Shown: positions 25,270 through 34,143 of the stretch, piece after piece
Numbering within the stretch: the stretch's first letter is position 1
Layout of the letters: the number at the start of each line of letters is the position of its first letter
NCBI GenBank assembly: GCA_029203185.1
Contig: CP119310.1
Location: 2,170,001 to 2,234,000, forward strand
DNA from: Candidatus Chryseobacterium colombiense
GTDB taxonomy: Bacteria > Bacteroidota > Bacteroidia > Flavobacteriales > Weeksellaceae
Length of the DNA stretch: 64,000 nt
Direction of reading: 5' to 3'
Notes under the pieces: generated by a model
Seen by the model: the letters and a program-made list of their open reading frames with translations, nothing else
Database searches by the model: none
Told to the model about the DNA's origin: nothing
Made by a program: the position numbers and the translations under genes

Positions 25270-27549
25270 TTACACTAAATCAAATCGGTCCGCATTCATT
25301 ACTTTCACCCAGGCAGAAACAAAATCATTCACAAATTTTTCTTTTGCATCAGAACTTGCATACACTTCAGCAATAGCTCTCAATTCAGAATTTGAACCGA
25401 AAACAAGATCTGCACGGGTAGCTGTCCATTTTTTCTCTCCGGTTTTACGATCCACCCCTTCATACAGCTCATTATCATTGGAAGCTGATTTCCACTGTGT
25501 ATTCATATCCAAAAGATTTACGAAGAAATCATTATTTAAAACACCTGGATTTTGAGTTAAAATTCCATGAGAAGAACCGTCGAAGTTTGTATTCAAAGCT
25601 CTCATTCCTCCTACCAATACTGTTAATTCCGGAGCGGTAAGATTTAATAACTGTGCTTTATCAATCAATAATGATTCTGTAGAAACGGAGAATTTTTTCT
25701 TTAAATAATTTCTGAAACCGTCTGCTGCAGGTTCAAGGTATCCCATAGATTCCACATCGGTCTGTTCCTGAGAAGCATCCATTCTTCCCGGCGCAAAAGG
25801 TACAATCACATTGTGGCCTGCATTTTTAGCTGCTTTTTCAATTCCGGCACTTCCTGCAAGAACGATCAGATCTGCCAGGGAAACTTTTTTACCTCCTGTC
25901 TGATTTTCATTAAACTCCTTCCGAATATTTTCCAGAACTGACAAAACTTTCTGAAGCTGTGTTGGATTATTCACCGCCCAATATCTTTGCGGAGCCAAAC
26001 GGATTCTCGCTCCATTTGCCCCTCCCCTTTTATCACTTCCTCTAAAGGTCGAAGCTGAAGCCCAGGCTGTAGAAACCAGTTCAGAAATACTTAATTCTGA
26101 ATCTAAAATCTTTGATTTCAGTGCTTCAATATCAGAATTGTTAATTAACACATGGTCTACTTCCGGAATAGGATCCTGCCATATTAATTCCTCCGCCGGT
26201 ACTTCCGGACCTAAATAACGAGCTTTTGGTCCCATGTCTCTATGAGTTAGTTTGAACCAGGCTCTGGCAAATGCATCTGCAAAAGCATCCGGATTTTCAA
26301 AGAATTTTCTTGAAATTTTCTCATAAACAGGATCAAACCTCAATGACAAATCCGTGGTAAGCATGGTTGGCCTGTGCTTTTTAGAAGGATCGAATGCATC
26401 AGGAATAATTTCTTCACCATTCTTGGCCACCCATTGATGAGCTCCTGCAGGACTTTTGGTTAGTTCCCATTCATTTTCAAAAAGATTTTTGAAGAAATAA
26501 TTGCTCCATTGTGTCGGAGTTTCTGTCCAGGTGACTTCCAATCCGCTTGAAATGGCATCGGTACCTTTTCCAGATTTATAAGAACTGCTCCATCCTAATC
26601 CCTGAAGTTCAATTCCGGCCGCCTCAGGTTCTTTTCCTACATGATCTGCAGGTCCGGCTCCGTGGGTTTTTCCAAAAGTATGTCCTCCCGCAATCAAAGC
26701 TACGGTTTCTTCATCATTCATCGCCATTCTTCCGAAAGTATCTCTAATGTCTTTTGCAGCCGCAATAGGATCCGGATTTCCGTCCGGTCCTTCAGGATTT
26801 ACATAAATCAACCCCATTTGTACCGCCGCTAAAGGTTTTTCTAAATTTCTTGAATGAATGTCTCCATCCGCATCATCATCTGTAGGCAGGACTCCGTGTT
26901 TTTCACCGACCCCTTCCGAACCATGAGCATAACGTAAATCTCCTCCTAACCAAGTTTTTTCTGACCCCCAGTATACATCCATATCCGGTTCCCAAACATC
27001 TTCACGACCTCCTGCAAAACCAAAGGTTTTAAAGCCCATAGATTCCAATGCCACATTTCCTGTAAGGATCATCAAATCTGCCCAGGAAATTTTATTTCCA
27101 TATTTTTGTTTGATCGGCCATAGCAATCTTCTCGCTTTATCCAGGCTTACATTATCCGGCCAGCTATTAAGAGGAGCAAAACGTTGTTGCCCGGCTCCCG
27201 CACCGCCTCTACCATCACCCACACGGTAAGTTCCTGCACTGTGCCAAGCCATACGGATAAATAAAGGACCATAATGTCCAAAATCTGCCGGCCACCAATC
27301 TTGAGAATCAGTCATTAAAGCATGAAGATCCTTTTTTACCTCATCTAGATTGAGACTTTTAAATGCTTCGGCGTAATCAAAATCTTTATCCATTGGATTT
27401 GATAAAGATGAATGCTGACGAAGAATATCTACTCTTAACTGATCCGGCCACCAATCCAGATTTTTAGTACCTCCGCCTGCTACACTTTGTTTTTTCATTG
27501 TTCCGTTATGAAACGGACATTTACTGATGTCATTCAAATCGTTTTCCAT
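25270..27549 (-). CDS. katG: Catalase-peroxidase
   Basis: A 759-residue bifunctional haem catalase-peroxidase that removes H2O2. The distal haem site RMAWHSAGTYR (~residues 97-107), the proximal GGHTFGKTHGAG (His ligand ~270) and the Tyr and Met of the Trp-Tyr-Met crosslink (IYVNPEGP, FGRMAMND) are all present. The C-terminal duplicate domain is complete (to ~759), and length matches the family. There is no signal peptide. It is monocistronic, with a TAAGTTTG promoter element 53 nt upstream and a terminator after the stop. No oxyR or perR gene is adjacent. The assignment is secure. Confidence 0.98.
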   Translation of the reverse strand: MENDLNDISKCPFHNGTMKKQSVAGGGTKNLDWWPDQLRVDILRQHSSLSNPMDKDFDYAEAFKSLNLDEVKKDLHALMTDSQDWWPADFGHYGPLFIRMAWHSAGTYRVGDGRGGAGAGQQRFAPLNSWPDNVSLDKARRLLWPIKQKYGNKISWADLMILTGNVALESMGFKTFGFAGGREDVWEPDMDVYWGSEKTWLGGDLRYAHGSEGVGEKHGVLPTDDDADGDIHSRNLEKPLAAVQMGLIYVNPEGPDGNPDPIAAAKDIRDTFGRMAMNDEETVALIAGGHTFGKTHGAGPADHVGKEPEAAGIELQGLGWSSSYKSGKGTDAISSGLEVTWTETPTQWSNYFFKNLFENEWELTKSPAGAHQWVAKNGEEIIPDAFDPSKKHRPTMLTTDLSLRFDPVYEKISRKFFENPDAFADAFARAWFKLTHRDMGPKARYLGPEVPAEELIWQDPIPEVDHVLINNSDIEALKSKILDSELSISELVSTAWASASTFRGSDKRGGANGARIRLAPQRYWAVNNPTQLQKVLSVLENIRKEFNENQTGGKKVSLADLIVLAGSAGIEKAAKNAGHNVIVPFAPGRMDASQEQTDVESMGYLEPAADGFRNYLKKKFSVSTESLLIDKAQLLNLTAPELTVLVGGMRALNTNFDGSSHGILTQNPGVLNNDFFVNLLDMNTQWKSASNDNELYEGVDRKTGEKKWTATRADLVFGSNSELRAIAEVYASSDAKEKFVNDFVSAWVKVMNADRFDLV

Positions 27550-27602
27550 TATCGTTTAATTTTTTATGTTGATTACCTTTAATTTTTCACTAATGAACAG
27601 AG

Positions 27603-27610
27603 CAAACTTA
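27603..27610 (-). promoter_or_regulatory. Promoter -7 element (TAAGTTTG) of katG
   Basis: Exact TAnnTTTG on the minus strand, 53 nt before the katG ATG, with TTG ~21 nt farther upstream as a possible -33 element. Confidence 0.6.
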
Positions 27611-27885
27611 CAATAGTTTTTAAAATAAATACAATCTATTGAAAATATTTACATGATAGTTAAAAACTATATATCATTTAAATTATTTTACATGAAATAG
27701 TATCCAGATAAATTATATTATCCTGCAATTAAGTTAGAAAAATTATGTCTTATTTTATTAATAAATGAAGTTTAATAAATCAATTTAGAATCATTCAAAT
27801 TATTAAAAATGAAATCATTAGCCACGTATTAGAATTAATTTAAAATTCACTACCTTTATTCGTTAGAATTTTTTTAAACTGGATT
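27611..27885. other. Divergent katG/DCC-protein intergenic region
   Basis: Very AT-rich. It holds an inverted repeat ATAGTT-AAA-AACTAT (27656-27670) upstream of katG and a near-consensus TACCTTTA (27851-27858) before the gene at 27886. No OxyR- or PerR-type box could be recognised with confidence, and no gene is seen. Confidence 0.5.
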
Positions 27886-28302
27886 ATGCAAGAGGATATG
27901 CAACATAAACACATAGTTTTTTTCGACGGAGAGTGCGGAGTCTGTAATTTCTGGGTTCAGTGGATTTTGGAAAAGGATAAAAACGATGAATTTTTGTTTG
28001 CCTCACTTCAATCTGATTTTGGACAGAGATTTCTTACAGAACGTGGTCTTGAAAATAAACAATTCAACACCCTTTATCTCTGGAAACCTCAGCAGTATTA
28101 TCTTATAAAGTCTAAAGCCGTCTTGAAGATTTCTGATATTTTAGGCGGGTTTTATAAATTAGTAAGTCTATTGGGTAAAGTATTTCCCACGTCTTTCAGT
28201 AATGCTATTTACGATATGGTTTCTAAAAACAGGATGAAACTTTCGTCTCAAAAGTGTTTTTTACCTGATGCCCATCAGAAGAAGAAATTCATAGAAGTAT
28301 AA
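27886..28302 (+). CDS. DCC-family thiol-disulfide oxidoreductase (DUF393)
   Basis: A 138-residue protein of the DUF393/DCC family, named for its conserved Asp-Cys-Cys. The redox motif is FFDGECGVCNFWVQW (~residues 14-28), and the rest (ASLQS near 44, WKPQQYYLIKSKAV near 68) follows the family pattern. It has a thioredoxin-like fold and is cytosolic. Its partners are not known. It is divergent from katG, which fits a redox role but does not prove one. It is the first gene of a plus-strand run toward murA, separated from DUF4290 by 89 nt. Confidence 0.8.
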   Translation: MQEDMQHKHIVFFDGECGVCNFWVQWILEKDKNDEFLFASLQSDFGQRFLTERGLENKQFNTLYLWKPQQYYLIKSKAVLKISDILGGFYKLVSLLGKVFPTSFSNAIYDMVSKNRMKLSSQKCFLPDAHQKKKFIEV

Positions 28303-28377
28303 AAAACAGCTTCAAGATTTTTTTATTAAATAATCATAAAGAATTAAGTTTTTCGAAACCATTTTTCTTTTAATGCA

Positions 28378-28385
28378 TATATTTG
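28378..28385 (+). promoter_or_regulatory. Promoter -7 element (TATATTTG) of the DUF4290-murA unit
   Basis: Exact TAnnTTTG, ending 6 nt before the ATG at 28392. Confidence 0.65.
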
Positions 28386-28391
28386 CAAACT

Positions 28392-29045
28392 ATGGAATAT
28401 AACACCCAAAAAACACAGCTTCATTTACCGGAATACGGTAGAATCATACAACAGTTGGTTGAGCGTTGCAAAGAGCTTCCTACAAAAGAGGAAAGAAGTG
28501 AAATGGCAATGGCAATCATCGATTTTATGGGTCAGAGAAACCCGCAGCTTCGCGACGAAGAAAACTATAAGCATAAACTTTGGGATCATCTTTTTATTCT
28601 AGCAAATTATGATTTGGATGTTGATTCTCCTTATCCGTTCCCTACAAGAGAACAGCTTGCCGAAAAACCTAAAAGGATGGAATATCCTAAACTGCAGGGA
28701 GACTTCAAATTTTACGGAAAGAGTATCCTTCAACTGATAGAAAAAGCAATTGAACTTGAAGCAGGAGACGAAAAAGAAGCTCTGATTGAAGTGATTGCCA
28801 ACAATATGAAAAAGTCTTACAATGTTTACAATAAAGAGCATGTGACTGATGATGTTATTTTCCGCCATTTGAAAGAACTTTCTGAAAACAGATTAGACCT
28901 TACCGGAATTGAAACACTGGAGAAAAGTAAGATTTATTATACCGGAAACAACCGTAATAATAAAAGCGGCAACAACAATAACAACAATAATAAAAACCAG
29001 CCCAACAAGAGAAGACATAACAATAATCACAAGAACAGAAAATAA
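28392..29045 (+). CDS. DUF4290 family protein
   Basis: 217 residues from the ATG at 28392. The body (~residues 1-180) matches DUF4290, a Bacteroidota-restricted family of unknown function that typically precedes murA. Recognisable blocks are LPEYGRIIQQLVE, MGQRNP and DYDLDVDSPYPFP-like (here YDLDVDSPYPFP). The last ~35 residues are Asn-rich and basic, a low-complexity tail that is likely disordered and may bind nucleic acid or membrane lipid heads. It overlaps murA by one base (TAATG), so translation is coupled. The conserved link suggests a link to peptidoglycan synthesis, but none has been shown. Confidence 0.85.
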   Translation: MEYNTQKTQLHLPEYGRIIQQLVERCKELPTKEERSEMAMAIIDFMGQRNPQLRDEENYKHKLWDHLFILANYDLDVDSPYPFPTREQLAEKPKRMEYPKLQGDFKFYGKSILQLIEKAIELEAGDEKEALIEVIANNMKKSYNVYNKEHVTDDVIFRHLKELSENRLDLTGIETLEKSKIYYTGNNRNNKSGNNNNNNNKNQPNKRRHNNNHKNRK

Positions 29046-30352
29046 TGAGTGGAACATTTCAAATAAGAGGAGGGAAAAGATTACAGGGTGAAATTACCCC
29101 ACAAGGAGCAAAAAATGAAGCTTTACAAATTTTATGTGCTGTTCTGTTAACAGATGAAGAAGTAAGAATAAAAAATATTCCGGACATTCATGATGTCAAC
29201 AGACTGATAGAAATTTTAGCTGATTTTGGTGTAAAAGTGACGAAAAACGGCCACGGTGATTACACGTTTAAGGCTGATTCTGTGAATTTTGATTATGTAA
29301 AATCTGAAGAATTTAAAAAAGACGGTGCTAAACTAAGAGGATCTATCATGCTGATGGGACCGATGCTTGCAAGATACGGAGAAGCCTATATGCCAACTCC
29401 GGGAGGAGACAAGATCGGAAGAAGAAGACTTGATACTCACTTCCAGGGATTGGTAGAACTGGGTGCAGAATTCAACTACGATGAAGAACAATATTTTTAT
29501 TCTTTAAAAGCTAAAGAACTTAACGGAAAATTTATTCTTCTGGAAGAGGCTTCTGTAACCGGAACAGCCAATATTGTAATGGCAGCTGTTTTAGCCAAAG
29601 GAAAAACAAGAATTTATAACGCTGCATGTGAACCTTACCTGCAACAGCTTTGCAAAATGCTGAACAGAATGGGGGCAAATATTTCAGGAATTGGTTCCAA
29701 TCTTTTAACTATTGAAGGGGTAACTCATCTTAGAGGTACAGAACACACCATGCTTCCAGATATGGTGGAAATCGGATCTTGGATCGGACTTGCTGCCATG
29801 ACAAAATCTGAAATCACGATTAAAAATGTAAACTGGAATCAACTTGGAGTCATTCCCAATACTTTCAGAAAACTAGGAATCCAATTGGAGCAAAGCGGTG
29901 ATGACATCTATATTCCATCTCAGGAAAATTATAAGATCCAGAAATTTATAGACGGTTCTATTCTTACGATTTCAGATGCTCCATGGCCTGGATTTACTCC
30001 GGATTTGCTTTCTATCATTTTAGTGGTTGCCACTCAGGCTAAAGGAAGTATTCTGGTACATCAGAAAATGTTTGAATCAAGATTATTCTTCGTTGATAAA
30101 TTAATCGATATGGGTGCACAGATCATCTTATGTGATCCACACAGAGCAACTGTAATCGGTTTAAATCAGGAAACTCCGTTAAGAGGAACAACAATGGTTT
30201 CTCCAGACATTAGAGCCGGAAACGCGCTTCTTATTGCAGCGCTTTCTGCTGAAGGAAAATCAATCATCCATAATATCGAGCAGATCGACAGAGGATATGA
30301 GAACATTGATGGCAGGCTAAAAGCTATTGGTGCTGATATTGAAAGAATTTAA
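29045..30352 (+). CDS. murA: UDP-N-acetylglucosamine 1-carboxyvinyltransferase, Asp variant
   Basis: A 435-residue MurA that transfers enolpyruvate from phosphoenolpyruvate to UDP-GlcNAc, the first committed step of peptidoglycan synthesis. The active-site loop reads TPGGDKIGRRR: Asp122 stands where E. coli has catalytic Cys115. KNEALQI near the N-terminus holds the conserved Lys. In other species the Cys-to-Asp change keeps activity and gives fosfomycin resistance, so resistance is predicted. The ATG overlaps the stop of the DUF4290 gene, and a strong terminator follows. The function is secure. Confidence 0.96.
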   Translation: MSGTFQIRGGKRLQGEITPQGAKNEALQILCAVLLTDEEVRIKNIPDIHDVNRLIEILADFGVKVTKNGHGDYTFKADSVNFDYVKSEEFKKDGAKLRGSIMLMGPMLARYGEAYMPTPGGDKIGRRRLDTHFQGLVELGAEFNYDEEQYFYSLKAKELNGKFILLEEASVTGTANIVMAAVLAKGKTRIYNAACEPYLQQLCKMLNRMGANISGIGSNLLTIEGVTHLRGTEHTMLPDMVEIGSWIGLAAMTKSEITIKNVNWNQLGVIPNTFRKLGIQLEQSGDDIYIPSQENYKIQKFIDGSILTISDAPWPGFTPDLLSIILVVATQAKGSILVHQKMFESRLFFVDKLIDMGAQIILCDPHRATVIGLNQETPLRGTTMVSPDIRAGNALLIAALSAEGKSIIHNIEQIDRGYENIDGRLKAIGADIERI

Positions 30353-30373
30353 TTGATTCTCATTAACCATATA

Positions 30374-30406
30374 AAAAAAGCGTTCAGAAATTCTGAACGC
30401 TTTTTT
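30374..30406. terminator. Bidirectional terminator between murA and the DUF2207 gene
   Basis: Perfect 16-bp arms (30374-30389, 30391-30406) including flanking A and T tracts: AGCGTTCAGAA/TTCTGAACGCT core. Confidence 0.9.
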
Positions 30407-30426
30407 TATTAAGACATTGGAGCAAT

Positions 30427-32355
30427 TTACCAACCGCCTCCACCTCCACCTCCGCCGCCTCCGCCGGAGAAACCACCACCTCCTGAACCAGAACCACTGC
30501 TGGAATTATTGGAAGGTTGTGTTGACGAAGACTGTATTGAACTTGTAAGACTCGAATTAAGTGAGCTTGCAAAGGCATACCGATTTAGAGTGGAACCAAC
30601 ATACCAGTTATTCTGATATTCGGTTGACATTTTCGAAAGCATTGCATCAAATTTTTGCCCCCAAATCTCGTCCACTCCTAATACCATTGCAAAAGGAAGG
30701 TATTTTTCAAAAACCTCGGGAGTCATTTCAGGTGGGTTATGAAATTTAAGCTGTTCATTTTCCGCTGCTCCCATATACATCTGAAAACCTTCAATAAGAG
30801 ATTTTATCTTTAATTTCTCTTCCGAAGGCCTCTTGATTAAAAAAGCATAGATGATAAGTGAGGTAAACCCTAATACAATAAAAATATAACAGATATTAAA
30901 ATTATTATCAATGGTAAAATCACTGCTTTTATGAATAAATACTCCGATAAGAATAAAAACAAAAACCGGAAATCCTAAAAATAATTTAAAGAGAGCCGGA
31001 AAATATTTGAATAATAATCCCGCAATAAAGAATGCAATAAACAGCCCTCCATATAAAAACATTCCCATTACAATTTTTTCAAATTCAGGGAACATTCTGA
31101 AGCTTAAAAATAAGCCTGCAAAATACACAAAGCTAATCAGCAAAAATGGCAGAATCAGTTTTTTTGTATTGTTTCCTTCATTTAAAAAAGCATCATGCTG
31201 AAATTTCAATGCTTCTTTACAATTTAAAACAGCCTGTTCTATTTTAGAATCATATTTCCCATCAAAATCAATGGTATCGCGATAGCTTGAAAAGAGATAA
31301 TCCATCAGTTTTTTTTCTTCTTTAGGGAGATCTTCATCAGCTATTTTCAGTTTTTTAACAGTATAATATTTTGATTTAAAAAGTCCCAAAAGACCAGAAC
31401 TATCTTTTTCAATAATCTGAACATAGCCTTTGATGGCAAGGTTGACCAATGCCGCCGTTACGTATTTATTCTTGAAACTTTCTGCTTTCAAATACCCTAA
31501 AGATGCCGGTGAAAGATTATCAGGAACGTTAAATTGAGGATAGACAATAGGTTTTTCAGGATCTACTCCATATTTTCTCCATGTTGAATAATAGTAATAC
31601 AACAATCCTAAAAACACAAGAAAACCTCCGATCAATATCCCAAATCGCTCCAGAAAACTTGGAGGCGGAGGTGGAATCATGATTCCTTTTTTAAAACCTA
31701 CAGCCACCGTAAGCCCATAATTAGCCTGAAAACCGGAAGCACGCCATTCTATGGAATGACCCGAAAGTAGCTTTGAGGCGCAATTCTGTTCCCGACTCCC
31801 AGCAATACCAGTATAACAGGAATTCTGTAAAATATTCGCTCCTATCGGAAGATGCACCACCGCAGAAATTGTATCTATGGGAAAATCCCAATAATTTCCA
31901 TTAACGTTCCAGTACAGCTCATCATATTTGTCAAAAAAGCCAATTTGATTTTCTGTTTTATACTGAATCTCGTACTCGTAATTTCCAGGTTCGAGAATTA
32001 CATCTTTGCTTCCAATATATATTTTAAGGAAACCGTCTTCTATTTCTTCATGGTAATCCTCCTCTATTCCGTTTTTCTTAATGGAAATAATATCATACTT
32101 TACCTTCTGCGTTCTGTTATTCAGATTTCTCGACAAAGGCAGTGTACGAAAAATCCCTCTTTGAATTTTATCTCCGAGACTATGAACCTTGATGTTCTCA
32201 GTAATATGAAGAGATGAGTGCGTATCTACATTGATATCCGAATGAAAAAGCAGAATTCTTTCTGTTCCGGACAAATTTTCGTTTAATGAGTTGTCGTCCT
32301 GGGCAAAACCAAGAATAAAGAACAGAAAAAATATAAATTTCAGAAATTTCTGCAT
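30427..32355 (-). CDS. DUF2207 membrane protein with Gly-rich tail
   Basis: 642 residues. A signal peptide (FLKFIFFLFFILGFAQ) leads to an extracytoplasmic beta-rich DUF2207 domain (~25-215, with HITENI-like NITEN and GDKIQRGIFRTLP). A membrane span lies near 240, then a cytosolic part with winged-helix-like LAIKGYVQI. Two to three more spans lie around 395-495, and the C-terminus is GSGSGGGGFSGGGGG-type low complexity ending in Trp. This is the layout of YlbL/DUF2207 proteins that pair with LemA. Here the LemA gene ends 2 nt upstream, so they form an operon. The function is unknown; an envelope-stress or membrane-organising role is often supposed. Confidence 0.85.
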   Translation of the reverse strand: MQKFLKFIFFLFFILGFAQDDNSLNENLSGTERILLFHSDINVDTHSSLHITENIKVHSLGDKIQRGIFRTLPLSRNLNNRTQKVKYDIISIKKNGIEEDYHEEIEDGFLKIYIGSKDVILEPGNYEYEIQYKTENQIGFFDKYDELYWNVNGNYWDFPIDTISAVVHLPIGANILQNSCYTGIAGSREQNCASKLLSGHSIEWRASGFQANYGLTVAVGFKKGIMIPPPPPSFLERFGILIGGFLVFLGLLYYYYSTWRKYGVDPEKPIVYPQFNVPDNLSPASLGYLKAESFKNKYVTAALVNLAIKGYVQIIEKDSSGLLGLFKSKYYTVKKLKIADEDLPKEEKKLMDYLFSSYRDTIDFDGKYDSKIEQAVLNCKEALKFQHDAFLNEGNNTKKLILPFLLISFVYFAGLFLSFRMFPEFEKIVMGMFLYGGLFIAFFIAGLLFKYFPALFKLFLGFPVFVFILIGVFIHKSSDFTIDNNFNICYIFIVLGFTSLIIYAFLIKRPSEEKLKIKSLIEGFQMYMGAAENEQLKFHNPPEMTPEVFEKYLPFAMVLGVDEIWGQKFDAMLSKMSTEYQNNWYVGSTLNRYAFASSLNSSLTSSIQSSSTQPSNNSSSGSGSGGGGFSGGGGGGGGGGGW

Positions 32356-32357
32356 TG

Positions 32358-32909
32358 TTAAAACTTTACCGTTGGAACTTCTCGCTCTGCAATATTATCC
32401 AGCTCGAAATAGGAAACCTTTTCAAACTTATACATATTGGCCACGATATTACTTGGAAAAGATTCTACCAGTGTATTGTTTTCACGAGCCGTTCCGTTAT
32501 AGTATCTTCTCGACTTTTCAATATCATTTTCAATAGAAGTAAGTTCCGCCTGTAATTGTTGAAAATTAGCATTAGCTTTCAGATCGGGATACTGCTCTGC
32601 AACTGCAAAAAGATTCATCATTGCCTGGTTCAGTTTTTTTTCAGCAGCTTCTTTGGCTTCTAAAGAATTAGCTCCCACTGCCTGATTTCTTGCTCTCGTA
32701 ACGCTTTCAAGAGTTTCTCTTTCGTGAGTGGCATATCCTTTTACCGTCTCTACAAGGTTAGGAATAAGATCATGACGTTTTTTCAGCATCACATCAATGC
32801 TGCTCCAAGCTTCCTGAACTAAATTTTTAAGTTTTACCAAGCGATTATAAATAGAAACCGCATACAGAAGAAAAATTGCTATGATACCGATAATAATAAG
32901 TGCAACCAT
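32358..32909 (-). CDS. lemA: LemA family protein
   Basis: 183 residues: one N-terminal membrane anchor (IIIGIIAIFLLYAVSIYN), then a long helical domain with the LemA signature RLVKLKNLVQEAWSSIDVMLKKRHDLIPNLVE-like stretch (residues ~22-53) and the C-terminal FNxxVESFPSNIVA-type block (NNTLVESFPSNIVANMYKF). The family forms helical bundles exposed on one membrane side; its biochemical role is unknown. It lies 2 nt upstream of the DUF2207 gene and is first in that operon, a pairing frequent in bacteria. Confidence 0.92.
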   Translation of the reverse strand: MVALIIIGIIAIFLLYAVSIYNRLVKLKNLVQEAWSSIDVMLKKRHDLIPNLVETVKGYATHERETLESVTRARNQAVGANSLEAKEAAEKKLNQAMMNLFAVAEQYPDLKANANFQQLQAELTSIENDIEKSRRYYNGTARENNTLVESFPSNIVANMYKFEKVSYFELDNIAEREVPTVKF

Positions 32910-32962
32910 AATTTTGTGATTTTTTTATTTGGATAAAAATAGTCTTTTTAACGGAAAGGAAA

Positions 32963-32990
32963 TAAAAAAAGCGCTCAATAAATGAACGCT
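32963..32990 (-). terminator. Terminator of the NIL-domain gene
   Basis: AGCGTTCA/TGAGCGCT arms (one mismatch) on the minus strand, followed by a T7 run, 25 nt after the stop at 33016. Confidence 0.7.
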
Positions 32991-33015
32991 CCTCAAACTA
33001 TATGGATCTACACAA

Positions 33016-33318
33016 CTAAGAGTACTTTCTGCAGATATATTCTACAGTAGTATTCAAAAGTTTATTTTTATTCAGGAAAAATTCAAGCTGCTGAAAATCT
33101 TCTGAAGTGGCATTAAGATATAATTGAAATGATCCGAAATCATTTCCGTTGATATATTCCACATCTGCATTCAAAAGCTTATAACACATTCCCATTTGCT
33201 GATAGATAATATTGAGTAAATGATCAAATTTCATTTTCCCGTTCAATTCTATTTCTAGAATCAGCTCTTTCTTAATTAGGTTTACGTTATTAGGCCGTGA
33301 TTGCAAATTTGTTATCAT
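33016..33318 (-). CDS. Free-standing NIL-domain protein
   Basis: 100 residues. From residue ~17 on (LILEIELNGKMKFDHLLN, then NADVEYINGNDFGSFQLYLNA, then NTTVEYI) it follows the NIL ferredoxin-like fold known from the C-terminus of the methionine importer ATPase MetN, where it binds methionine and controls transport. Here it is alone: no metN, metI or metQ is in the window. A large palindrome 80 nt upstream could be an operator. Hypothesis: a small sensor or regulator of sulfur amino acids. The fold call is fairly sure, the ligand is not. Confidence 0.75.
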   Translation of the reverse strand: MITNLQSRPNNVNLIKKELILEIELNGKMKFDHLLNIIYQQMGMCYKLLNADVEYINGNDFGSFQLYLNATSEDFQQLEFFLNKNKLLNTTVEYICRKYS

Positions 33319-33397
33319 AACATCTCGTTTTTTAGTTAAAAAGTTATTTTCTGAAATACATACAATTATTTGTTATTAAATACAGGACAAAAATATA

Positions 33398-33438
33398 AAA
33401 AAATATTAGTCTACCAAATTTATAGACTAATATTTTTT
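33398..33438. promoter_or_regulatory. 41-nt palindrome with 16-bp arms upstream of the NIL gene
   Basis: Arms 33398-33413 and 33423-33438 are perfectly complementary (core TATTAGTCTA/TAGACTAATA) around the 9-nt spacer CCAAATTTA. It is 80 nt upstream of the NIL gene start, and the terminator of the next gene upstream is a separate hairpin at 33459. Inference: operator for a dimeric regulator, or a transcript hairpin. Confidence 0.6.
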
Positions 33439-33450
33439 AATTTATTTTCA

Positions 33451-33480
33451 AAATAAAAAAAGAAGCTATAATGCTTCTTT
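33451..33480 (-). terminator. Terminator of the YiiX-like gene
   Basis: AAAGAAGC/GCTTCTTT arms (33459-33466, 33473-33480), with T7 following on the minus strand. Confidence 0.85.
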
Positions 33481-33486
33481 AGTGTA

Positions 33487-34143
33487 TTATTTAAGTTGTT
33501 GTATTCTTTCTATTTTGGGCGATCCTGCTAAACCATTTGGATTACACCCTAATTCTCCTTCAGGAACTTTAAGATTTTTCTTCTGATAAAATTTTTCCCA
33601 GAACTCATTGGTTTTACCGGTTTGGGGATCAATAAAAGTCATGGGCTCTAAGGTGAAAATGTGATCTTTCCTGAAAATCCGCTCTATAAAATCCGAACAG
33701 TAATAGGAATCTTCATTTAATATATAGTTAAAATTATAGGGTTTTCCCAACATTGAATTTGCTTTAGCAATAGCATCAGGAATCGCATTTTGATATTCAG
33801 GTTTTAATCTATAAACAAAAATATCCTGTCCGTCTTTTTTTTGATCTTCTACAAAATCTTTAAGTTTCTGTTTGTCTGAACCTCTTTTTGGAGATGCATG
33901 AAGTACAAAATAATGGCCATCAACTTTTTCCAGAATCCCGATATGATCAAAAGAAGCATTTTTTTCCTTTTGCGTTACATTATTAATTGCTCCGGATAAT
34001 CCCGAATCTTTTGCTGTAACAAAAAGCAAGTCCCCGTTTTTTAGTCCCAAAGTTTTAATTCCTGCGCATCCAGCAGCAATGAACAGAAGTATAAAAAAAG
34101 ATAAAGCTGGGGTAAGAAATTTATTTTTTATAATTCTTTTCAT
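33487..34143 (-). CDS. YiiX/YebB-like permuted papain-fold lipoprotein
   Basis: 218 residues from the ATG at 34143. The start FFILLFIAAGCAG is a lipoprotein signal with lipobox Cys. The body has the YaeF/YiiX (NlpC/P60-related) pattern: LKNGDLLFV, the His of ASFDHIGIL, and the catalytic Cys of YYCSDFIERIF late in the chain, the permuted order of this clan. Such enzymes are thought to hydrolyse amide or lipid-linked bonds at the envelope. The start overlaps the end of the DUF1801 gene by 23 nt, so the two are coupled. Confidence 0.8.
   Translation of the reverse strand: MKRIIKNKFLTPALSFFILLFIAAGCAGIKTLGLKNGDLLFVTAKDSGLSGAINNVTQKEKNASFDHIGILEKVDGHYFVLHASPKRGSDKQKLKDFVEDQKKDGQDIFVYRLKPEYQNAIPDAIAKANSMLGKPYNFNYILNEDSYYCSDFIERIFRKDHIFTLEPMTFIDPQTGKTNEFWEKFYQKKNLKVPEGELGCNPNGLAGSPKIERIQQLK

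Noticed and set aside
27550..27885. OxyR or PerR binding site for katG
   Set aside because: Short AT-rich inverted repeats are present, but none matches a known consensus well enough in such AT-rich DNA.
28909..29091. 60-residue plus-strand frame across the DUF4290/murA junction
   Set aside because: It is an alternate frame of the Asn-codon-rich tail (Thr/Ile-rich low complexity) with no start signal.
30384..30578. Small minus-strand open frame in the 3' end of the DUF2207 gene
   Set aside because: It is a frame shadow of the Gly-rich repeat and has no independent support.
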